From an uncultured Oscillospiraceae bacterium (GTDB lineage: Bacteria > Bacillota > Clostridia > Oscillospirales > Oscillospiraceae), in contig CAJUPS010000057.1 in assembly GCA_910588045.1 (NCBI GenBank), forward strand, positions 1-22,734: a stretch of 22,734 bases of DNA, read 5' to 3'. The translations under genes were made by a program, and so were the position numbers. This document shows, piece by piece, positions 5,521 to 16,964 of the stretch (position 1 is the stretch's first letter; each line of letters begins with the position of its first letter). The notes beneath the pieces are model-generated. The model was not told where the DNA came from. It saw only the letters and a list, made by a program, of their open reading frames with translations, and searched no databases.

Positions 5521-6299
5521 GCGCACTGCCGGATCAGCCCTCCCAGCTTGTCCACGGCGGCGGAGAGCTTATATTTCCCCAGCTGTCCGGCCAGGCGGAC
5601 CGCCTCCGCGTCGCCCTGCCCCGTGCAGGCCGCGGCCAGGGCGGCCGTCAGCAGGTCGCGGGCCTCCGAGAGGAGCTCCTTGAGCTCGTCGCGGGAGATC
5701 CGGCTCCCCTCCAGTTCCGCGCAGTACGCCGTCAGCTCCGGCGCCTTCCCCAGCGCCTCGCACAGCTGCCGGGCCCGCTCCCCCGCCTTCTCCTCCGGCG
5801 GCGGCGACAGCTTCCACTCCGCCGTCCGGCTGCGGATGGTGGGCAGCAGTACCGCGCTGTTTTCCGCGCAGAACACGAACGCCGCGTGGCGCGGCCCATC
5901 CTCCACCACCTTCAGAAGCACATTCTGGGCCTTGCCGTCCAGCAGCGAGCAGTCGGGGAAGATATACACCTTCCGCTGCCCCTCGTTGGGCAGGACGCAG
6001 GCGTCCGCCGCCGTGCGGCGCAGGACCTCTACGGATATGGTCTTATGGTCCGGGTCCGTCACCGTCACCACGTCGGGGTGGATGTTCCGGAACACCTTCC
6101 GGCAGTCGGGGCACACCCCGCAGGGTTTGTCCGCCCCCCGGCACTGCCAGGCCGCGGCCAGGAAGCGGGCGGCCGCGTCCAGGTCCCCCCGGCCGCTGAG
6201 CACGACGGCGTGGCCCAGGGCGTCCCGGCCCGCCGCCTCCCGGATGCGCCGGGACAGACGGGGCTCCCCGGGAATTTCTTGATACGCCTGCTCCGCCAT
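5457..6299 (-). CDS. holB: DNA polymerase III delta' subunit
   Basis: A 280-residue clamp-loader subunit. The zinc-binding cysteines of this AAA+ family are present near residues 53-66 (C-x6-C-x2-C-x2-C), followed by IHPDVV and the KVYIFPDCSLLDGKAQNVLLKVVEDGP core, where the usual E-P-P is E-D-G-P. The Walker A site is degenerate (LSGRGDLDAA), as expected for delta', which does not hydrolyse ATP. The ATG at 6299 is preferred because the G-rich ribosome site lies seven bases away; a GTG at 6305 would be too close to it. It is divergent from ppdK. The 3' end overlaps the convergent DUF6809-like gene. Confidence 0.88.
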   Translation of the reverse strand: MAEQAYQEIPGEPRLSRRIREAAGRDALGHAVVLSGRGDLDAAARFLAAAWQCRGADKPCGVCPDCRKVFRNIHPDVVTVTDPDHKTISVEVLRRTAADACVLPNEGQRKVYIFPDCSLLDGKAQNVLLKVVEDGPRHAAFVFCAENSAVLLPTIRSRTAEWKLSPPPEEKAGERARQLCEALGKAPELTAYCAELEGSRISRDELKELLSEARDLLTAALAAACTGQGDAEAVRLAGQLGKYKLSAAVDKLGGLIRQCAYNIGVGHLLGALAAEISCIS

Positions 6300-6356
6300 G
6301 GACACGCCCCCCCTTTTCTCCCCGCCCCCGGCGGGATGACGATGAAAATTACTTTT

Positions 6357-6386
6357 ATTTTATCACAGACACAGGCCCAAAATCAA
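6357..6386 (-). promoter_or_regulatory. Candidate holB promoter
   Basis: On the minus strand TTGATT (6386-6381) is followed after 18 bases by TAAAAT (6362-6357), about 55 bases upstream of the holB ATG. The match is fair, not perfect. Confidence 0.45.
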
Positions 6387-6468
6387 CAGGAAGCGCAAAA
6401 AAAGAATCATGGAAACGTTGGCGGTGAAAAATTTCCCAGAAAATTTGAAATAATTTGGTAAAAGCCCC

Positions 6469-6497
6469 TTGCAATATGCGGATTTCCCTTCTATAAT
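6469..6497 (+). promoter_or_regulatory. ppdK promoter
   Basis: TTGCAA (6469-6474), a 17-base spacer and a perfect TATAAT (6492-6497) lie about 60 bases upstream of the ppdK start, in an AT-rich stretch. Confidence 0.75.
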
Positions 6498-6562
6498 AGA
6501 TTCGCAAAAGCGCTATTCAAAGATTTGTGCAAATAAATTCAATAACAGGAGGAAAACAATCC

Positions 6563-9199
6563 GTGAGCAAAAAGTTTGTCTATCTCTTTTCCGAGGGCAA
6601 CGAACACATGCGCGAGCTGCTGGGCGGCAAGGGCGCCAACCTGGCCGAGATGACCAATCTCGGTATGCCCGTCCCCCGGGGCTTCACCATCACCACCGAG
6701 GCCTGCACCCAGTATTATGAGGACGGCCGCACCATCAACGCCGAGATCCAGGACGAGATCATGCGCTACATGGCCCAGCTGGAGGACATGACCGGCAAGA
6801 AGTTCGGCGACATGAACAACCCCCTGCTGGTCTCCGTCCGCTCCGGCGCCCGGGCCTCCATGCCCGGCATGATGGACACCATCCTGAACCTGGGCCTCAA
6901 CGACCAGGTGGTGGAGGCGTTCGCCAAGAAGACCAAGAACCCCCGCTTCGCCTACGACTCCTACCGCCGGTTCATCCAGATGTACTCCGACGTGGTCATG
7001 GAGGTGGGCAAGAAATATTTTGAAGAGCTCATCGACGAGATGAAGGCCAAGCGCAACGTGAAGCTGGACACCGAGCTGACCGCCAAGGACCTCAAGGAGC
7101 TGGCCGAGCAGTTCAAGGCCGAGTACCGGGACAAGATCGGCGAGGAGTTCCCCCAGGACGCCCGGGAGCAGCTCATGGGCGCCGTCCGGGCCGTGTTCCG
7201 CTCCTGGGACAACCCCCGGGCCATCTACTACCGCCGCATGAACGACATCCCCTCCTCCTGGGGCACCGCCGTCAACGTGCAGGAGATGGTCTTCGGCAAC
7301 ATGGGCGACACCTCCGGCACCGGCGTGGCCTTCACCCGCAACCCCGCCACCGGCGAGAAGAAGCTCTTCGGCGAGTTCCTGATGAACGCCCAGGGCGAGG
7401 ACGTGGTGGCCGGCGTGCGCACCCCCCAGACCATCGACCAGCTGGCCGAGGTCATGCCCGAGGCGTACCAGCAGTTCGTGGACATCTCCAGCAAGCTGGA
7501 GTACCACTACCGGGACATGCAGGACATGGAGTTCACCATTGAGAACAAGAAGCTCTTCATGCTCCAGACCCGCAACGGCAAGCGCACCGCCGCCGCCGCC
7601 CTGAAGATCGCCTGCGACCTGGTGGACGAGGGCATGATCACCGAGGAAGAGGCCGTGAGCATGATCGACCCGAAGAGCCTGGACGCCCTGCTCCACCCCA
7701 CCTTCCCCAAGGAGGAGCTGGACCGGGTGGCCCCCATCGGCCAGGGCCTGGCCGCCTCCCCCGGCGCCGCCGCCGGTCAGATCGTGTTCACCGCCGACGA
7801 CGTCGTCGAGTGGGTGGACAAGGGCCACAAGGTGATCCTGGTCCGCCTGGAGACCTCCCCCGAGGACATCGAGGGGATGCACTTCGCCCGGGGCATCCTC
7901 ACCGTCCGGGGCGGCATGACCAGCCACGCCGCCGTGGTGGCCCGGGGCATGGGTACCTGCTGCGTGTCCGGCTGCGGCGACATCCAGATGGACGAGGCCA
8001 ACAAGAAGTTCACCCTGGCGGGCAAGGAGTACAAGGAGGGCGACTGGATCAGCCTCGATGGCTCCACCGGCAACATCTACGGCGAGCGCCTGCACACCGC
8101 CGAGGCCAAGATCTCCGGCGAGTTCGAGCGGATCATGAACTGGGCCGACAAGTTCCGCGATCTTCAGGTCCGCACCAACGCCGACACCCCCAAGGACGCC
8201 CGTCAGGCCAAGAACTTCGGCGCCGAGGGCGTGGGCCTGTGCCGCACCGAGCACATGTTCTTTGACACCGACCGCATCGCCGCCATCCGGGAGATGATCG
8301 TCTCCGACACCGTGGAGCAGCGGGAGAAGGCCCTGGCCAAGCTGGAGCCCATGCAGCAGAAGGACTTCGAGGAGATCTACGAGGCCATGATGGGCAAGCC
8401 CGTCACCATCCGTCTGCTGGATCCGCCCCTCCACGAGTTCCTGCCCACCGAGGACGCGGACATCAAGGCCCTGGCCAAGGAGATGAAGATCACCGAGGAG
8501 CACCTGCGCTCCACCATCGACAGCCTCCACGAGTTCAACCCCATGATGGGCCACCGCGGCTGCCGCCTGGACATCACCTATCCCGAGATCGCCAAGATGC
8601 AGACCGCCGCCATCATCAAGGCCGCCCTGGCCGTGCGCTCCCGCCGTCCGGCGTGGAAGATCACCCCGGAGATCATGGTTCCCCTGGTGGGCGAGGCCCG
8701 TGAGCTGGCCTACGTGAAGAAGACCATCGACAAGGTGGCCCAGAAGCTCATCCGCGAGGCGGGCAGCGACATGACCTACAAGGTGGGCACCATGATCGAG
8801 ATCCCCCGCGCGGCCCTCACCGCCGACGACATCGCCAAGGAGGCGGAGTTCTTCTCCTTCGGCACCAACGATCTGACCCAGATGACCTTCGGCTTCAGCC
8901 GCGACGACGCCGGAAAGTTCCTGGCCAGCTACTACGACCGGAAGATCTACGAGTCCGATCCCTTCTCCCGCCTGGATCAGGTGGGCGTGGGCCGTCTGGT
9001 GAAGATGGCCTGCGAGCTGGGCCGCCAGACCCGCCCGGAGATCAAGCTGGGCATCTGCGGCGAGCAGGGCGGCGACCCCTCCACCGTGGCCTTCTGCCAC
9101 GACGTGGGGCTGACCTATGTCTCCTGCTCCCCCTTCCGGGTGCCTATCGCAAGGCTCGCCGCCGCCCAGGCCGCTATTAAGAATCCGCGGAAGAAGTAA
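6563..9199 (+). CDS. ppdK: Pyruvate, phosphate dikinase
   Basis: An 878-residue enzyme (EC 2.7.9.1) that interconverts pyruvate, ATP and phosphate with PEP, AMP and pyrophosphate, serving PPi-linked glycolysis or PEP formation in anaerobes. Order of domains: N-terminal ATP-grasp nucleotide domain, phosphohistidine swivel domain with GGMTSHAAVVARG, and the C-terminal PEP/pyruvate barrel with GICGEQGGDP. The GTG at 6563 is chosen because AGGAGG lies ten bases upstream and the protein then begins SKKFVYLF; with this start the catalytic histidine is H455, the same number as in the Clostridium symbiosum enzyme, and the catalytic cysteine is C832. Codon use is strongly GC-biased and regular, as in a highly expressed gene. 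It is a single-gene unit with its own promoter and terminator. Confidence 0.97.
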   Translation: MSKKFVYLFSEGNEHMRELLGGKGANLAEMTNLGMPVPRGFTITTEACTQYYEDGRTINAEIQDEIMRYMAQLEDMTGKKFGDMNNPLLVSVRSGARASMPGMMDTILNLGLNDQVVEAFAKKTKNPRFAYDSYRRFIQMYSDVVMEVGKKYFEELIDEMKAKRNVKLDTELTAKDLKELAEQFKAEYRDKIGEEFPQDAREQLMGAVRAVFRSWDNPRAIYYRRMNDIPSSWGTAVNVQEMVFGNMGDTSGTGVAFTRNPATGEKKLFGEFLMNAQGEDVVAGVRTPQTIDQLAEVMPEAYQQFVDISSKLEYHYRDMQDMEFTIENKKLFMLQTRNGKRTAAAALKIACDLVDEGMITEEEAVSMIDPKSLDALLHPTFPKEELDRVAPIGQGLAASPGAAAGQIVFTADDVVEWVDKGHKVILVRLETSPEDIEGMHFARGILTVRGGMTSHAAVVARGMGTCCVSGCGDIQMDEANKKFTLAGKEYKEGDWISLDGSTGNIYGERLHTAEAKISGEFERIMNWADKFRDLQVRTNADTPKDARQAKNFGAEGVGLCRTEHMFFDTDRIAAIREMIVSDTVEQREKALAKLEPMQQKDFEEIYEAMMGKPVTIRLLDPPLHEFLPTEDADIKALAKEMKITEEHLRSTIDSLHEFNPMMGHRGCRLDITYPEIAKMQTAAIIKAALAVRSRRPAWKITPEIMVPLVGEARELAYVKKTIDKVAQKLIREAGSDMTYKVGTMIEIPRAALTADDIAKEAEFFSFGTNDLTQMTFGFSRDDAGKFLASYYDRKIYESDPFSRLDQVGVGRLVKMACELGRQTRPEIKLGICGEQGGDPSTVAFCHDVGLTYVSCSPFRVPIARLAAAQAAIKNPRKK

Positions 9200-9243
9200 G
9201 CGGTAATTCCCTGTAGGCTTTCAAAAAGAGAGATACCCCCATG

Positions 9244-9281
9244 CATAAGGGTCGAGCGGTAAAAGCCACTCGACCCTTATG
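9244..9281 (+). terminator. Hairpin terminator after ppdK
   Basis: CATAAGGGTCGAG (9244-9256) and CTCGACCCTTATG (9269-9281) form a perfect 13-bp stem 44 bases after the ppdK stop. The following tract (GTATTTCC) is only weakly T-rich, so termination may be incomplete. Confidence 0.6.
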
Positions 9282-9330
9282 GTATTTCCCCTTGTGATCT
9301 GCGTTGGACATGATTTTTTGCTTCTTTTCA

Positions 9331-9359
9331 TTGACGTAGTGGGACGCATATGGTATTAT
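9331..9359 (+). promoter_or_regulatory. Promoter for the first hybrid kinase
   Basis: TTGACG (9331-9336), 17 bases, TATTAT (9354-9359); the kinase ATG is about 50 bases beyond the expected start point. Confidence 0.7.
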
Positions 9360-9417
9360 GACAGGGATTTTCTGACTTTTGCAGCGGAGCTGTGAGGAGA
9401 AAACGGAGGACAGGCAT

Positions 9418-11601
9418 ATGGATTACGCAGGGGAACTCTTACAGGCAGAAAAAAGCGCTCCACCCATGGAGCTCCACGAGCCGCACAGCGGTATGCGGAG
9501 CGTTCAGAATTTGGAGGCCATCATCAACGAGGGCCTCCGTGTCGCTCTGCTGGAGGAGACCCCGGATCAGTCGTTACAGGTGCTGCTGGAGCACCTGGGA
9601 AAGGCCCTGAACGGGGAGCGGACCTACATATTTGAGCAGAACGAGTCCGGCGGCGACGACAACACCTATGAGTGGGTGGCGGATGGAGTGGAGCCGGAGC
9701 TGGAGAACCTGCAAAATGTCCCCCCGGAGGTGTGCGCCAGCTGGTATCGGAATTTCAGCGTCGGCGGGCATATTGTCATTCAGAACGTGGAGGATATTCG
9801 CTCCTCCGAGCCGCTTCAGTACGAGAACCTGAAGCGGCAGGGTATCCGCTCCCTTGTGGTGGTCCCTCTGTACGACGGGAAACAGATCATCGGCTTTTAC
9901 GGCGTGGACAATCCCCCTGTGAAGTCCCTGGAATACGCGTCGAACATGCTCCAGACGGCGGCATACTTTATCGTCTCCTCCCTGAAGCGGCGCAATCTGT
10001 TCCGGGAGCTGCAAAAGCGGAGCTATCTGGAGGGGCGGCAGAGCCTGGAGGGCATTCTTGAGGGGGCCAGGACCGGAATCTGGACCATCGAGCTGGAGGA
10101 GGGCTGTCCGCCCAGGATGTATGCGGACCGGACCATGCGGATCCTCCTGGGCGTGCCGGAGGACATTGGGCCGGAGGCGTGCTACCGGCACTGGTTTGCA
10201 CGCATTGAGCCGGACTATGTGGAGATGGTCCGGGAGGCGGTCCAGGAAATATTGCGGACGGGGCGGTACGAGGTGATCTACCCCTGGAATCACCCGGAGC
10301 TGGGCAAGATCTATGTCCGCTGCGGCGGCGTGCCGGACAAGACCTTTGAAAAGCCGGGGGCCTGTCTGAACGGATACCATCAGGACATCACGGAGACCAT
10401 GGTGACGAGGAAAAAGCAGGAGCAGTCCATCATGGAGCTTCTGGAGCGCGTGAGGCAGGCCAACTCGGCAAAAAGCGAGTTCCTCTCCCACATGTCCCAC
10501 GATCTCCGCACGCCCATCAACGGGATCCTGGGGATGCTGACCATTCTGGAAAAAAGTCAGGATGACCCGGAGCGGCAGAGGGATTGCCGGAAGAAAATCC
10601 GTGTGTCGGCAGAGCACCTGCTGTCCTTGGTAAACGACGTCCTCCAGGTGAGCCGGTTGGAGAGCGGCCGACCGGCGGCGGTAGAGGAGCCCTTTGACCT
10701 CTGCGCCGTGCTGGAGGACTGCATCACGATACTGTCCCCGCTGGCGGAAGAACGGGCCATCCGGCTGGAGCTGGAGACCTCCGGCCTGCGGCACAGAAGG
10801 GTCGTGGGGAACCCGCTCCAGGTAAAGCAAATCCTGATGAGCGTCATCGACAATGCCCTCAAATACAACCGGCCCCGCGGCTCTGTATTTGTCCGGGCGG
10901 AGGAGACCGCCTTCCGTGAGGGGACTGCGCACTGCCGCTTCGTTATCGAGGACACCGGGATCGGCATCGGGGAGGAGTTCAAGGCGCACATTTTCGAGCC
11001 CTTCACCCAGGAGCATCAGGACGCGAGGACCAATTACAGCGGCGTGGGGCTGGGCATGTCCATCGTAAAGAAGCTGGTGGACCAGATGCGGGGCACGGTC
11101 ACGGTGGACAGCCGTCTGGGCGAGGGAAGCGTGGTTCAAATCCTCCTGCCCATCCGGGTGGACGACGCGTGGAACAATCCGCCTGCGGAGGAAGCGCCGG
11201 ATGTCCAGGGCGATATTGCCGGGATGCACGTCCTTCTGGTGGAGGACAATACGATCAACTGTGAAATTGTTGAATACATTCTCAGGGATGCGGGCGCGGA
11301 GGTCGTGACCGCCAATGACGGGAGAGCCGCCGTGGATGCGTTTGAGGCATCCGCCCCGGGGGCGTTCGACTGCATCCTGATGGATTTGATGATGCCGGTG
11401 ATGAGCGGATATGAGGCGTCCCGGGTCATCCGCGGCCTGGAGCGGCCGGATGCCGGGACCGTGCCCATCATCGCGCTGTCGGCCAACGCCTTTGAGGAGG
11501 ACGTGGCCCTGGCCAAGGATGCGGGCATGAACGAGCACCTGGCCAAGCCGGTGGACATCCGCAAAATGTTTCAGGTCATGAGCAGACTGAGAGGCTGTTA
11601 G
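9418..11601 (+). CDS. Cytosolic hybrid histidine kinase (GAF-PAS-HisKA-HATPase-REC)
   Basis: A 727-residue protein without a signal peptide or membrane helix. An N-terminal GAF-like domain (about 15-185, with SLVVVPLYDGKQIIGFYGVDNP) and a PAS-like region (about 205-330) precede the kinase core: phosphoacceptor H361 (SHMSHDLRTP), N-box around N479, G1 EDTGIGIG and G2 GVGLGMSIVKKL. A receiver domain (about 604-722) carries D656 (LMDLMMP) and the conserved lysine in HLAKP. The ATG at 9418 follows GGAGGA by seven bases; an upstream TTG is less likely. There is no DNA-binding output, so phosphate must pass to another protein or the receiver must act by contact. The second hybrid kinase starts 57 bp downstream, probably in the same operon. 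The ligand is unknown. Confidence 0.92.
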   Translation: MDYAGELLQAEKSAPPMELHEPHSGMRSVQNLEAIINEGLRVALLEETPDQSLQVLLEHLGKALNGERTYIFEQNESGGDDNTYEWVADGVEPELENLQNVPPEVCASWYRNFSVGGHIVIQNVEDIRSSEPLQYENLKRQGIRSLVVVPLYDGKQIIGFYGVDNPPVKSLEYASNMLQTAAYFIVSSLKRRNLFRELQKRSYLEGRQSLEGILEGARTGIWTIELEEGCPPRMYADRTMRILLGVPEDIGPEACYRHWFARIEPDYVEMVREAVQEILRTGRYEVIYPWNHPELGKIYVRCGGVPDKTFEKPGACLNGYHQDITETMVTRKKQEQSIMELLERVRQANSAKSEFLSHMSHDLRTPINGILGMLTILEKSQDDPERQRDCRKKIRVSAEHLLSLVNDVLQVSRLESGRPAAVEEPFDLCAVLEDCITILSPLAEERAIRLELETSGLRHRRVVGNPLQVKQILMSVIDNALKYNRPRGSVFVRAEETAFREGTAHCRFVIEDTGIGIGEEFKAHIFEPFTQEHQDARTNYSGVGLGMSIVKKLVDQMRGTVTVDSRLGEGSVVQILLPIRVDDAWNNPPAEEAPDVQGDIAGMHVLLVEDNTINCEIVEYILRDAGAEVVTANDGRAAVDAFEASAPGAFDCILMDLMMPVMSGYEASRVIRGLERPDAGTVPIIALSANAFEEDVALAKDAGMNEHLAKPVDIRKMFQVMSRLRGC

Positions 11602-11658
11602 GCGCGGGCCCGACAGTCAGAGAGAATACACGCAGAGAGCTGTGGAGATGGAAAAAGT

Positions 11659-13860
<2,202 letters not shown>

Positions 13861-13893
13861 GCTTAACTAACTGCCTGCGGCCCCTGATTTTGG

Positions 13894-13922
13894 TTGAAAT
13901 CCGGCCCGCGGAATGGTATAAT
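13894..13922 (+). promoter_or_regulatory. Promoter for the solute-binding protein and MCP genes
   Basis: TTGAAA (13894-13899), 17 bases, perfect TATAAT (13917-13922). It starts a leader of about 125 bases, so the binding protein/MCP pair can be transcribed separately from the kinases. Confidence 0.75.
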
Positions 13923-13928
13923 AATGAA

Positions 13929-14028
13929 AACCTGTACTCACTCCCGCCGCGCGCTGTCCAGCGGGAGAAAACCTCGCCCATTCAGCGCCCCGCGGGTATG
14001 AATACAGGTTCTTCCTTCCGAACGGAAG
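13929..14028 (+). promoter_or_regulatory. Structured 5' leader, candidate riboregulator
   Basis: AACCTGTA (13929-13936) pairs with TACAGGTT (14003-14010), closing a domain. Inside, CTCCCGC (13941-13947) can pair with GCGGGAG (13961-13967). Alternatively GCGCTG (13951-13956) can pair with CAGCGC (13983-13988) and CCCGC (13943-13947) with GCGGG (13992-13996); the two options exclude each other. A further hairpin, CCTTCCGAACGGAAGG, occupies 14013-14028 just before the AGGAGG ribosome site. I do not recognise a known riboswitch class. Confidence 0.45.
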
Positions 14029-14054
14029 GCATGGATTAGGAGGACTGGAAAACG

Positions 14055-15290
14055 ATGAAGAGACGGATTTTTCTTACGGCTTTATCCCTCTGTTTATTCT
14101 TCCTGCTGGCCGCCTGCAAGGAGCAGGACCCGCTCCCCGAGGAAAGCCAGCCTGGAACAGAGACCGTATCCCTGACGGTATGGGGGGCGGAGGAGGACGA
14201 GGCGCTGCTGGAGCAGATATTCACCTCCTTCCAGGCCCACTACGCCGGGCAGGCCGACTTTCGGATCACCTATCAGCCCCAGAGCGAGTCCAACTGCAAA
14301 GACGCCCTGCTGGGCGATCTGGAGGGCGGCGCGGATGTGTTCGCCTTTGCCGACGATCAGGTGGCCGCGCTGGCCGCCGCCGGTGGGCTGGACCCCATTG
14401 CAGACGAGATGGCCATCCGGAGCGCCTCTCTCCCCGCCGCAGTGGAGGCGGCCAGTGTGGGCGCAACCCTGTATGCCTATCCGCTGACGGCGGATAACGG
14501 CTATTTTCTGTATTACAACAAGTCCTATTTTTCCGACGAGGACGTGCAAAGTCTGGAGCGGATGTTGGAGGTGGCCGCCCAGGCGGAGAAGTATGTGTCC
14601 ATGGACTGGTCCTCCGCCTGGTACGTGTACGCCTTCTTCGGCAATACCGGGCTGGAGGTGGGCCTCAACGAGGACGGCCTGACCAACTCCTGCACCTGGA
14701 ACAGCACCGACGGTCCCATCCGGGGGTTGGATGTGGCCCAGGCCATGCTGGAAATCGCGGCCAGCCCGGCCTTCTCCAACCGGCCGGACGGAGAGTTCCT
14801 TCGCGGCGTGCAGGACGGCTCTGTGATCGCCGGTATCAGCGGCGTGTGGAATGCGGTGGCCGTGCAGGAGGCCTGGGGCGACGATATGGGGGCCGCCAAG
14901 CTGCCCGTCTACACCTGCGCGGGACAGCAGGTACAGATGGCGTCCTTTTCCGGCTGCAAGCTCATCGGGGTGAACGCCTACTCCCGGCACCCGGATTGGG
15001 CGGCGCGTCTGGCGGAGTGGATCACCAGCGAGGAGAACCAGCGTCTGCGCTTCGAGGTGCGGGGCCAGGGACCGGCCAACGTCAACGCCGCCAACTCCCC
15101 GGAGGTCCAGTCCTCCCCGGCCATCGCCGCCCTGCTGGAGCAGTCCAATTACTCCCAGCTCCAGCGTGTGGGCGGGAAATTCTGGGACCCCGTGACCGCG
15201 TTCGCCACCAGCATGGCCCAGGGAAATCCTTCCGGCGCCTCCCTGCAAGCCCAGCTGGACCGAATGGTCGAGGGCGTGATTGCGCGTTAA
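14055..15290 (+). CDS. Extracellular solute-binding lipoprotein (ABC family 1-like)
   Basis: A 411-residue protein with a lipoprotein signal peptide: MKRR, a hydrophobic core and the lipobox LAAC with C21 as the lipidated residue. The mature part has the carbohydrate-type binding-protein pattern (SLTVWGAEEDEALLEQI near the start, a hinge segment YAYPLTADNGYFLYYN, and GVWNAV). TAGGAGGA lies about ten bases upstream of the ATG. No permease or ATPase genes adjoin it; the next gene, 26 bp away, is a methyl-accepting protein. This suggests a role as ligand receptor for signalling rather than, or as well as, uptake. The ligand is unknown; a sugar is the family default. Confidence 0.85.
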   Translation: MKRRIFLTALSLCLFFLLAACKEQDPLPEESQPGTETVSLTVWGAEEDEALLEQIFTSFQAHYAGQADFRITYQPQSESNCKDALLGDLEGGADVFAFADDQVAALAAAGGLDPIADEMAIRSASLPAAVEAASVGATLYAYPLTADNGYFLYYNKSYFSDEDVQSLERMLEVAAQAEKYVSMDWSSAWYVYAFFGNTGLEVGLNEDGLTNSCTWNSTDGPIRGLDVAQAMLEIAASPAFSNRPDGEFLRGVQDGSVIAGISGVWNAVAVQEAWGDDMGAAKLPVYTCAGQQVQMASFSGCKLIGVNAYSRHPDWAARLAEWITSEENQRLRFEVRGQGPANVNAANSPEVQSSPAIAALLEQSNYSQLQRVGGKFWDPVTAFATSMAQGNPSGASLQAQLDRMVEGVIAR

Positions 15291-15316
15291 GTACATCATA
15301 ATCGGGAGGAAATCGC

Positions 15317-16903
15317 ATGAAAGGCAGATTGACACTTCAACAGCGCCTGATCCTGCCCATTATCCTGCTGGGCCTGATCACCCTGCTGTCCAACATTCTG
15401 GCGGTCTTCAGCATCAACAACGTCCATGCCACTGCGGGAACCATCGTGGACCGGAGCATGGCCAGCGAGGAGCAGTTGGAGGATATTAGGCGGTCCGTCA
15501 TGGATATTCACCGGCTGGCCCTGTCCCACATCGTAGCGGCGGACCACGCCACCATGATCCGGCTGGTACAGGAGATCAAGGCGGAGGAGGCCGCCCTGGA
15601 TGAAAAACTGGGCGCTTACGAGGGGGTTGTCTCCGAAGAGGACGGGGAGACGTATCAGTCCCTTTTGAAGAGCTATGCCCAATTCAAGCACGCCCTGGTC
15701 TACCTGGTCAGCGCCAGCGCCGACAGCAAAACCCAGGAGGCCTATGCCACCGCCAACGGGGACGTGGCCAGCTGGGGGAAGGCGGCGGAGGCGGATATTG
15801 ACGCCCTCTCCGATGCGGTCAGCGCCCAGGCGGGGGAGGCCAAGGGGAGGCTCACCCTGGTCTATATCATCTCCCTGGTCACCAGCGCCCTCACCTTGAT
15901 CGTGGGCATTTTTCTGGTGGCGGCGGCCTTCCGGATCATCCGGAAGTACGTCCTCACCCCCATCCGGGATACGATGGGCACGCTCCAGGACAGCTCCGAG
16001 CGGATCAGCGGCGTAGTGGGAGAGGTGCGCCAGCGGGCGAGGCACTCCAACGACAGCGTCCGGACCCTCTCCCGGCTGACGGAACAGCTCTCCGCCGCTC
16101 TGGAGGAGATCGCAGGCAGCGCCGCCGCCATCACCGCCGGGGCCGCCGGAACCCAGGGCGATACCCAGCGCATGGCGGAGGAGTGCTCCGCCATCACGGC
16201 CTACTCCGCCGGGATGCGCGAGCGCGCCGAGGAGATGGAGCGCACCGCCCGCCTGGAGACGAAGGCCATCCAGGACAAAACGGCGGACATCATGTCCATG
16301 CTGGATCAGGCCATTGAGAAGAGCCACAGCGTGGAGCAGATTCGCGTCCTGACCGAGGACATACTCAACATATCCTCCTCCACCAACCTCATCGCCATCA
16401 ACGCCTCCATCGAGGCCGCCCGGGCGGGCGCGGCGGGGGCCGGATTTTCTGTTGTGGCGCAGGAGGTGCACAGTCTGGCCGATTCCTGCGCCGAAACGGC
16501 CAGCCATATTCAGGAGGTCAGCGGGGTCGTCACGGGGGCCGTAGAATATCTGGCCAACAGCGCCCGGGAGCTGACCCGCTATCTGAGCCAGGTGATCGAG
16601 GAGCAGCTTGAGCGGTCCGTCCGGGCCGGGCAGCAGTACCGGGAGGATTCCGACTACATCGGGCAGGCCATGGAGGAGTACAACGGCCGGGTGGAACGGC
16701 TGAAGTATGCGATCGACCAGATCGCCGTTTCCATTTCCAGCATCTCCGGTTCCATCGACGGGGCGGCCTCCGGAATCAGCGGCGCCGCCGGGAGTACCCG
16801 CATCCTGGTGGATGACATGGAGGGGATCACCGGGCGGATGGATGCCAACCAGGAAATTGTCGGAGAGCTTCAGCGGCAAATGGATATGTTTGCAAATCTG
16901 TAG
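15317..16903 (+). CDS. Methyl-accepting chemotaxis-type receptor
   Basis: A 528-residue membrane receptor. TM1 (about 10-32) and TM2 (about 181-203) flank an all-helical extracellular domain resembling the four-helix-bundle MCP type. A short HAMP-like stretch (YVLTPIRDTM) leads to the signalling hairpin, whose tip is STNLIAINASIEAARAG (about 355-371) followed by GFSVVAQEV. The tip keeps the core Asn, Glu and Arg, but the usual G-E-x-G-R-G-F reads G-A-A-G-A-G-F and E-V-R reads E-V-H. GGGAGGA precedes the ATG. It lies 26 bp after the solute-binding lipoprotein, its likely ligand presenter. No che or flagellar genes are in the window. There is no C-terminal CheR/CheB tether pentapeptide. Confidence 0.9.
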   Translation: MKGRLTLQQRLILPIILLGLITLLSNILAVFSINNVHATAGTIVDRSMASEEQLEDIRRSVMDIHRLALSHIVAADHATMIRLVQEIKAEEAALDEKLGAYEGVVSEEDGETYQSLLKSYAQFKHALVYLVSASADSKTQEAYATANGDVASWGKAAEADIDALSDAVSAQAGEAKGRLTLVYIISLVTSALTLIVGIFLVAAAFRIIRKYVLTPIRDTMGTLQDSSERISGVVGEVRQRARHSNDSVRTLSRLTEQLSAALEEIAGSAAAITAGAAGTQGDTQRMAEECSAITAYSAGMRERAEEMERTARLETKAIQDKTADIMSMLDQAIEKSHSVEQIRVLTEDILNISSSTNLIAINASIEAARAGAAGAGFSVVAQEVHSLADSCAETASHIQEVSGVVTGAVEYLANSARELTRYLSQVIEEQLERSVRAGQQYREDSDYIGQAMEEYNGRVERLKYAIDQIAVSISSISGSIDGAASGISGAAGSTRILVDDMEGITGRMDANQEIVGELQRQMDMFANL

Positions 16904-16964
16904 GGCCGCCCCTGTCCTCCCGGATTCCTGCGAATTTTCCAGCGGCGGCGGAAAGCGCTCGCCG

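Noticed and set aside
6539..9100. A long minus-strand open frame inside ppdK, and similar frames opposite the kinases (9574-11538) and the MCP (15296-17038)
   Set aside because: Repetitive Gly/His/Leu/Val composition, no ribosome sites or motifs, and the opposite frame encodes clearly recognised proteins.
9379..9417. An upstream TTG start for the first hybrid kinase
   Set aside because: The ATG at 9418 has GGAGGA at ideal distance; the extra N-terminal residues would be translated from the ribosome-site region.
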